DNA from: Filosporella fistucella
Taxonomy: Eukaryota > Ascomycota > Leotiomycetes > Helotiales
Direction: 5' to 3'
Length of the DNA: 64,000 nt
NCBI GenBank assembly: GCA_030077755.1
Contig: JAQJZZ010000015.1
Coordinates: forward strand, 1,736,001 to 1,800,000
Below, piece by piece: positions 59,291 through 64,000 of this stretch (position 1 is the stretch's first letter; the number at the start of each line of letters is the position of its first letter). Under the pieces are notes generated by a model. The model was not told the DNA's origin. It saw only the letters and a list, made by a program, of their open reading frames with translations, and made no database searches. The position numbers were made by a program, and so were the translations under genes.

Positions 59291-59433
59291 AAGGGCGAGC
59301 GAGGTGAGAGCGCGCGATGTATGGTGGAGGTCGATTGGGCGGTGGAGTACTACGAGTACCTTGAGTGGAGTGGCTCAAGTGGCCATGGGTGATGTGCCGT
59401 CCGGGTTTCCCTCCAGCGCCGGCTTGCCACTCC

Positions 59434-59463
59434 CTCACCTCTCTCACCTCTCTCACCTCCCTC
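59434..59463. repeat. CTCACCTCT 9-mer tandem repeat
   Basis: About three copies of CTCACCTCT in tandem, the third slightly changed. The unit is complementary to the GAGGTGAG run about 150 bases away, so the two tracts could pair as an imperfect inverted repeat. Confidence 0.75.
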
Positions 59464-60724
59464 GGCCCTGACTGACCTGGACTGAGTGACTGTGTCTGCC
59501 TGGAGTGCCAGGCAAGGGTGGTGGTGTAAGGGGGAAATGCCCTTGGTATGCTGCAATTGAATTTTGGCGTATCAGTGACTACGCTATACCTACCGTACAG
59601 TAGCGCAGCGTATAGGAGCTGAGTATCGGCGAGTAGGGAGAAAAAACATGCACAGCCGGTGCAGGATGACCAGATTGCCTTAGATTGACCGTGTATCAGG
59701 AAGGGAATTGATATTACGGTGCACGGTATAAATAGATGGTATTCGTAGGGCTACATATACCATTCTTCCATCCCATTGAGCTGAAGAGTCGCCGAGAATA
59801 CGAATAACTAGATCGATCCTCTTGACAGTTTGAGAAAAAAAAGTCAAAGTAAGATTAGAGTAAGTTTGGCAGATGGCTTGGTTTTCCTTTTTCGCGTTCG
59901 TGTTGGTGCGGCAAGACGGGACATTTCCAGGCTCGGTGAGCAGATCAGTAAAGCAGCACTTGGCCGCCAGATTTCTAGCCTTGACATTTGATCGCCTTTA
60001 GGGCACGATCAACCATTATTTATTTTCGAGGAGGAGATTGCCATAAAGACTGGTGACTTTACAATATGAGGCCTTTCAATCATTGAAAATATCGAAAGAG
60101 CCACTTAATCGCACGCAAACGTTCCCTTTTGATTATCTTGAGATCTAGTGCCGCTTTTTTTTAATCATCAAGAGTTGGGCGTTAGGGGCTACACGTGATG
60201 GTACATGGCTGGCAGGGGTATGCTGGACTGAATTTGGAAGCACCTCTTCTCCGTATTCGTTCAAATCCATTTGCAGAGGACACCGTAAGATTTCCCTTTG
60301 AAGAAGTCACCTTATTGATCATTATATGAAAATTTTCAGATGCCTTCTATGTGCAATTGAGAGAGACATCGAACCCACTCCGAGGTGATTTACCAAAGCA
60401 AAAAATTGTCTCCCAAGAACATTCATCCAATCTCCACATCGAGCCTACAACCCGGTCCTGCAGCTGCATCACAACGGCAATACAAAACAAAGAATACCGT
60501 GTTCGAAGCAGCTTCCAAGTCTCCACACAAAACTTACAGATGTGAATGAAGCACAGATCTCTTCCAAGCTTCCAGATCGATCATCACGACCCCCAAGGAC
60601 GTGGGATCAACTCCTGCCACTTCACGGACCACCAGTCTGGATGTTCAACACCAACGCAACTGCAATTGTGGATGTTCAAGCAGTGGACTACACCATTTCC
60701 TAAATACGAAAATCTAAATACACA

Positions 60725-61759
60725 ATGACAACACTCACCTCTAATCATCCATACTACCCACCAGACCTCCACCTCGCGGGATCAAAGTACATAGAAAATT
60801 CCCTCTCAGTCACATCTCTCATCACGTCCTTTGGAGGTATCTGCACGTTAGTCTTGGGTATAGTACTCATCACAGCCCGCCGAGCGAATTCAAATCTGAA
60901 AACACCTGACCAAGCATTGATATTATGGTTTGTGTTGAGTAAGTCCTGCATTTCATTGTGATAGTATGCGATCTCTTACAGCCTTCGCTTGAGGAGCTGC
61001 CAAAGTCAAAGTTTATGTAGGAAGTACGTATGCAGAAAAAGGGTTGACATATTATGCATACAGGTGGATCTCTGCACCTCTTCTTCGAAGGTTATTTTGT
61101 GTATAATCATTCTTCCATGGCCAGCCAAACAGATCTCTTTGGTCAACTATGGAAAGAATACGCCTTATCAGATTCCAGATACTTGACTTCTGATCCACTA
61201 GTCTTATGTATGGAGAGCTTGACTGTGGTATGGGCCTCCTCTCTCGTTCCCTCTTCCCATATCCCAATTTTTTCTCTTCGTATTCTTTAACTATACTTCC
61301 CATCGGCCCCTCCTCTCCATTTAACCCCTCTAACAACTCCTCCCTCCATTTCTAGCTCCTCTGGGCCCCTCTCTCCCTCCTAGCAGCCCTCTCAATAGCC
61401 ACCATCTCTCCCTACCGACATATGCTCCAATCTCTCGTCTCAACGGGTCATCTATACGGTAACCTTATCTACTACTCTACTTCCATCTACGACGCCGTTG
61501 TCAAAGATGTACATTACTGTCGGCCGGAACCGTATTATTTCTGGGTTTATTTTGTGGGTATGAATGGGTTTTGGCTGGTTATTCCGGCATGTAAGTTTTA
61601 TTCTGTTTCTGTTTTCTAGTTTGGTGTTTAGTGGTTGGCGAGAGGGGATGCTGATACGGTGTGAGGATAGATTGTTTGTGGAGTAGTATGAAGGCGAATG
61701 CTGTTGCCTTTAGAGAAGTGGAGAGGAAGGGAAATAGCCAGGTGAAGAAAATGGCATAA
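60725..61759 (+). CDS. EBP-type sterol delta8-delta7 isomerase (emopamil-binding family, EXPERA fold)
   Basis: ER membrane protein of the emopamil-binding family, whose animal and plant members move the sterol ring double bond from delta8 to delta7. Fungi also use the unrelated ERG2 for this step, so its substrate here is uncertain. Exons are 60725-60938, 61064-61227, 61356-61590 and 61671-61759, giving 233 residues, the usual length. Conserved segments are ILWFVLSGSLHLFFEGYFVY across intron 1, FGQLWKEYALSDSRYLTSDP, then CMESLTVLLWAPLSLL across intron 2, and STGHLYGNLIYYSTS. YCRPEPYYFWVYFVGMNG follows. The His and Glu of HLFFEGY and the Glu of CMES are the expected catalytic-pocket residues. 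Four membrane helices are visible. The last exon (YCLWSSMKANAVAFREVERK) ends basic, as typical for ER membrane proteins. Confidence 0.88.
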
Positions 61760-62069
61760 GGTTCTGATCGGGTTCGTTATTGATGGTACTTTGAAAACGT
61801 TGGTGGAGGGACGGAACGTTGTTACCATGAAAATCTACAAGACTGTAAGTACTATTCTCTTGTCGTGCAATACTCCTTCGCCCCGCAGCAACCTACGGAG
61901 AATACAATTTCACATCATGACGCTTTGAATAGCACTCTCTTGCTATACGAGCTCCCTCATGCTCCCAGAGCTTGATGCAGAAGTATATGGCACATATCGT
62001 ACAGGGTATCTGATTTCTATATTTACATTTCCATCTCGGATTTATATACATTGCACCAGATACATCTAC
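61760..62069. other. convergent 3' region of the EBP and ALG7 genes
   Basis: Only 310 bp separate the two stop codons, so the transcripts may overlap at their 3' ends. No other feature was seen. Confidence 0.5.
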
Positions 62070-63485
62070 CTATACAATCGAACCCAGATTGTCCGACTCA
62101 AAGATCAGCAGTGCACAATTGTGCCTCACAAACAGTCCCACCAGTCCTATGACGACCTGCATTGCCAAAATCTCCATCGCTAATCGATCCTCTCTCTTGG
62201 GCCCAAACCACACCAGCCACAAATTAAGAATCGTTAAATTCGATGTCTCAATTATCTGTCCCGCCTCATTCGTTGTCACCCGGAGCAAGCGCAATCGGTG
62301 TAACAGATTCAAGGCCACGGCCACAATGGCCTTTGGTGGCTGTTGCCATTCAGTAACAGATGCCTCCATTAATCCACTTCTGGCATTGAAACGAGGAAGC
62401 CTGTGACGAGGACATGGTATTATGCGGAAAAGTTGGGGTGCTGAGTAGACGAAATTGAAGATTTGAGGGATGAATAGTAGAAGGAGGGTCTTGGAGAAGT
62501 GTCCTAGAATTCCAACCACTGCGAACACCATACCAGCAAAATAGCAATAGGTATCTCCCACAAATACGCGGGATGGGTACCAATTGTGCCACCAGAGTGC
62601 TAATGAAACCCCAATAAATGGCAGTAGCATGTACAGCGAGAACAGATGGGAGTCTGTTGCTGGATGTGGGTATGGGACGAAAAGGTAAAAGGAATCGTTG
62701 AGTACCAGGAGGAAGGCAATAACCAACGACTGTGATACTTCAATACCGTTTATCCCAGCAAGAATATTGATGCTATTTGGGCAGAATATGGCAATTGCTG
62801 CCATATACACGTAGTACAGAAATCCTAAATCGAAGAGGCTCCCAAGGTATGGTCGTAATGGAATTGGCATAACCACATGGGTTACTCCAAAGTCCACAAA
62901 GTAGACAATCAGGAGGGGTATGCTCGCAATTCCTGGAATGAAAAATTTATGCCTCCATCGAATGTCGAACAGGTCGTCTCCAATTCCTAGTAAAACGACT
63001 GAGTGAAGAGATACAACCGCCGAAATGTAAGAGGCCAATTTGCTATGAGGAAATCTGTGCAAGAACCTGCCAGTCTGCACAATATCGATTTCCTTCACAA
63101 CATCTCTATTCCCGCCTCCAGAAGTCGCAGCCACAATATCCTTGTAGAACGGAAACGGAATGAAAACGATAATGGCCAAAAGATAGACCACGGCGCATAC
63201 CGCGCCCATCGTCTCCGGAATCTCCTTCTTCTGGACTTTCGACATGTCCTTCCCCTTCAACCCAGCTTTCATGAACGTTGGACCCAGCCATCGTATCATA
63301 GCATATGCCGCCGCGAAAGCGATTCCGCTGAATGCAAGAGAGGCGATTAGAGGCTCGCCATCGCCGTGAAAGGTATTCGCAATAATTCCAAAGGAGGCGA
63401 AAGAAATCGAAAGTAAAGTCCACGTTTCTGTCGAGGACAGCGTCGAGATGGTTGAGGAAGACATTGGCATGTGCCTTACTGCCAT
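62070..63485 (-). CDS. ALG7: UDP-GlcNAc:dolichyl-phosphate GlcNAc-1-phosphotransferase
   Basis: First enzyme of the dolichol-linked oligosaccharide pathway for N-glycosylation, in the ER membrane, and the target of tunicamycin. A single exon encodes 471 residues. Around ten hydrophobic helices are visible. Family motifs appear in order: KGKDMSKVQKKEIPETMGAV (substrate loop), LLGIGDDLFDIRWRHKFFIP (Asp-rich metal-binding region), FCPNSINILAGINGIEVSQS (hallmark Asn/Asp-loop), and WYPSRVFVGDTYCYFAGM. The C-terminal part has FNFVYSAPQLFRIIPCPRHR, also typical. The start is the ATG of MAVRHMP; the frame is open upstream to 63611 but only through a TTG. It converges on the EBP gene. Confidence 0.96.
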   Translation of the reverse strand: MAVRHMPMSSSTISTLSSTETWTLLSISFASFGIIANTFHGDGEPLIASLAFSGIAFAAAYAMIRWLGPTFMKAGLKGKDMSKVQKKEIPETMGAVCAVVYLLAIIVFIPFPFYKDIVAATSGGGNRDVVKEIDIVQTGRFLHRFPHSKLASYISAVVSLHSVVLLGIGDDLFDIRWRHKFFIPGIASIPLLIVYFVDFGVTHVVMPIPLRPYLGSLFDLGFLYYVYMAAIAIFCPNSINILAGINGIEVSQSLVIAFLLVLNDSFYLFVPYPHPATDSHLFSLYMLLPFIGVSLALWWHNWYPSRVFVGDTYCYFAGMVFAVVGILGHFSKTLLLLFIPQIFNFVYSAPQLFRIIPCPRHRLPRFNARSGLMEASVTEWQQPPKAIVAVALNLLHRLRLLRVTTNEAGQIIETSNLTILNLWLVWFGPKREDRLAMEILAMQVVIGLVGLFVRHNCALLIFESDNLGSIV

Positions 63486-64000
63486 TGTCAGGTAGGGAAG
63501 TAAAATGTGGATGGCGAGGGGAATTTGTACATTGAAATAGAGAAAATTATGGGATGACGAGGCTTTGCAAGGCTGAGTACAAGATGCCACGATTTCAGAA
63601 TAAGGAACCAAAGCTTAAAAACGGAGCCGAGCGCTAGCTACGGCCGGCGATTGCACCATCCGGCCAATTCGCATTAGCATCTATTTGCCTCTCTGTCGAA
63701 CTCCTCCATCCACCTCTTTCTTACTTCAAGACTCGAGGAGACGAGTTATTCCTTCTTACTTTCAATACAGTGATGAAGCGAGCGTAAAAAATACTTTTCA
63801 TTCCGTCCCGTTTAATCAGATCCATGGACGATGCCTAAATCGATTCTATTGGACACTTTCGAATGGATCTAGAATGGGGGTCGGATGGCTTCGGTCTGAC
63901 TTAATATCGAGTCTGAAAGTCAAACAGGCCGTCTGCCGTCACTTTATCCTACACGAAACTCATCTCTATGTCACAGGACTTTGAAATAGGCCCATTGTGA
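63486..64000. promoter_or_regulatory. ALG7 promoter region to the window edge
   Basis: 515 bp upstream of ALG7. A 99-codon plus-strand ORF (63685-63984) has no recognisable motif and looks like chance. Nothing else was seen. Confidence 0.4.

Larger units (their letters stand above)
57944..60724. promoter_or_regulatory. long divergent intergenic region of SET3-like and EBP genes
   Basis: 2.8 kb with no gene I can support. The minus-strand side (57944-58600) has long purine/pyrimidine tracts, probably the leader of the SET3-like gene; a 196-codon minus ORF there (57996-58586) is low-complexity. Short tandem repeats are listed separately. The last 400 bases before the EBP start are C/A-rich, like a fungal 5' leader. 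Confidence 0.45.

Noticed and set aside
63486..63611. Longer N-terminus for ALG7
   Set aside because: The extension is reachable only from a TTG codon; the ATG at 63485 gives the usual family N-terminus.
1..64000. tRNA, rRNA, CRISPR arrays and intact transposons
   Set aside because: No cloverleaf with a GGTTCGAATCC-type B box, no rRNA-like blocks, no regularly spaced repeats and no transposase or reverse-transcriptase motifs were recognised by eye. A tRNAscan and repeat search would be needed to exclude degenerate copies.

Overview
The window is nuclear DNA of a filamentous ascomycete. Genes are broken by short GT-AG introns (mostly 45-130 nt, several with CTAAC-type branch points), and they encode fungus-specific families: a fungal rhodopsin-like 7TM receptor, a C2H2/fungal_trans regulator, the Nur1/DUF2418 nuclear rim protein and a DUF2415 WD40 protein. 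Base composition, intron style and protein similarity recalled from memory suggest a leotiomycete, perhaps a Botrytis/Sclerotinia relative. That placement is inference. I assembled exon models by hand; each listed multi-exon model keeps one open frame with an exon total divisible by three.

Layout. 0-9 kb: 3' end of a coiled-coil protein, the DUF2415 WD40 protein (-), mitochondrial Hsp70 SSC1 (+) and eIF3g (+). 9-20 kb: a PTH11-type receptor (+), an FAD oxidoreductase of the L-2-hydroxyglutarate dehydrogenase type (+), an F-box protein (-), a 66-residue one-helix protein (+) and a 1016-residue zinc-finger regulator (-). 20-25 kb: a gene-free block of about 5 kb. 25-33 kb: a secreted Ser/Thr-rich GPI-type protein, mitoribosomal uL29m, Rab GDI (all +) and an MFS transporter (-). 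33-36 kb: gene-free. 36-46 kb: a 1055-residue protein joining an HELGH zincin-like region to SAP-like and AT-hook-like DNA-binding motifs (-), a DHA1 drug-type MFS pump (+) and isopropylmalate isomerase LEU1 (-). 47-58 kb: a 940-residue probably tail-anchored protein (-), NUR1 (-) divergent from V-ATPase subunit F (+), the NPC2-type lipid transfer protein (-) and a SET3/SET4-like PHD-SET protein (-). 60-64 kb: an EBP-type sterol isomerase (+) convergent with ALG7 (-).

Most genes are housekeeping and unrelated to one another; I see no secondary-metabolite cluster, CRISPR array, rRNA, convincing tRNA or intact transposon. The most interesting items are the zincin/SAP/AT-hook protein (36345-39560), a Leu3-type CCG-N4-CGG site upstream of LEU1, a 12-bp perfect hairpin inside an intron of the FAD gene, and an alternative splice acceptor in the F-box gene that would give an F-box-only product.
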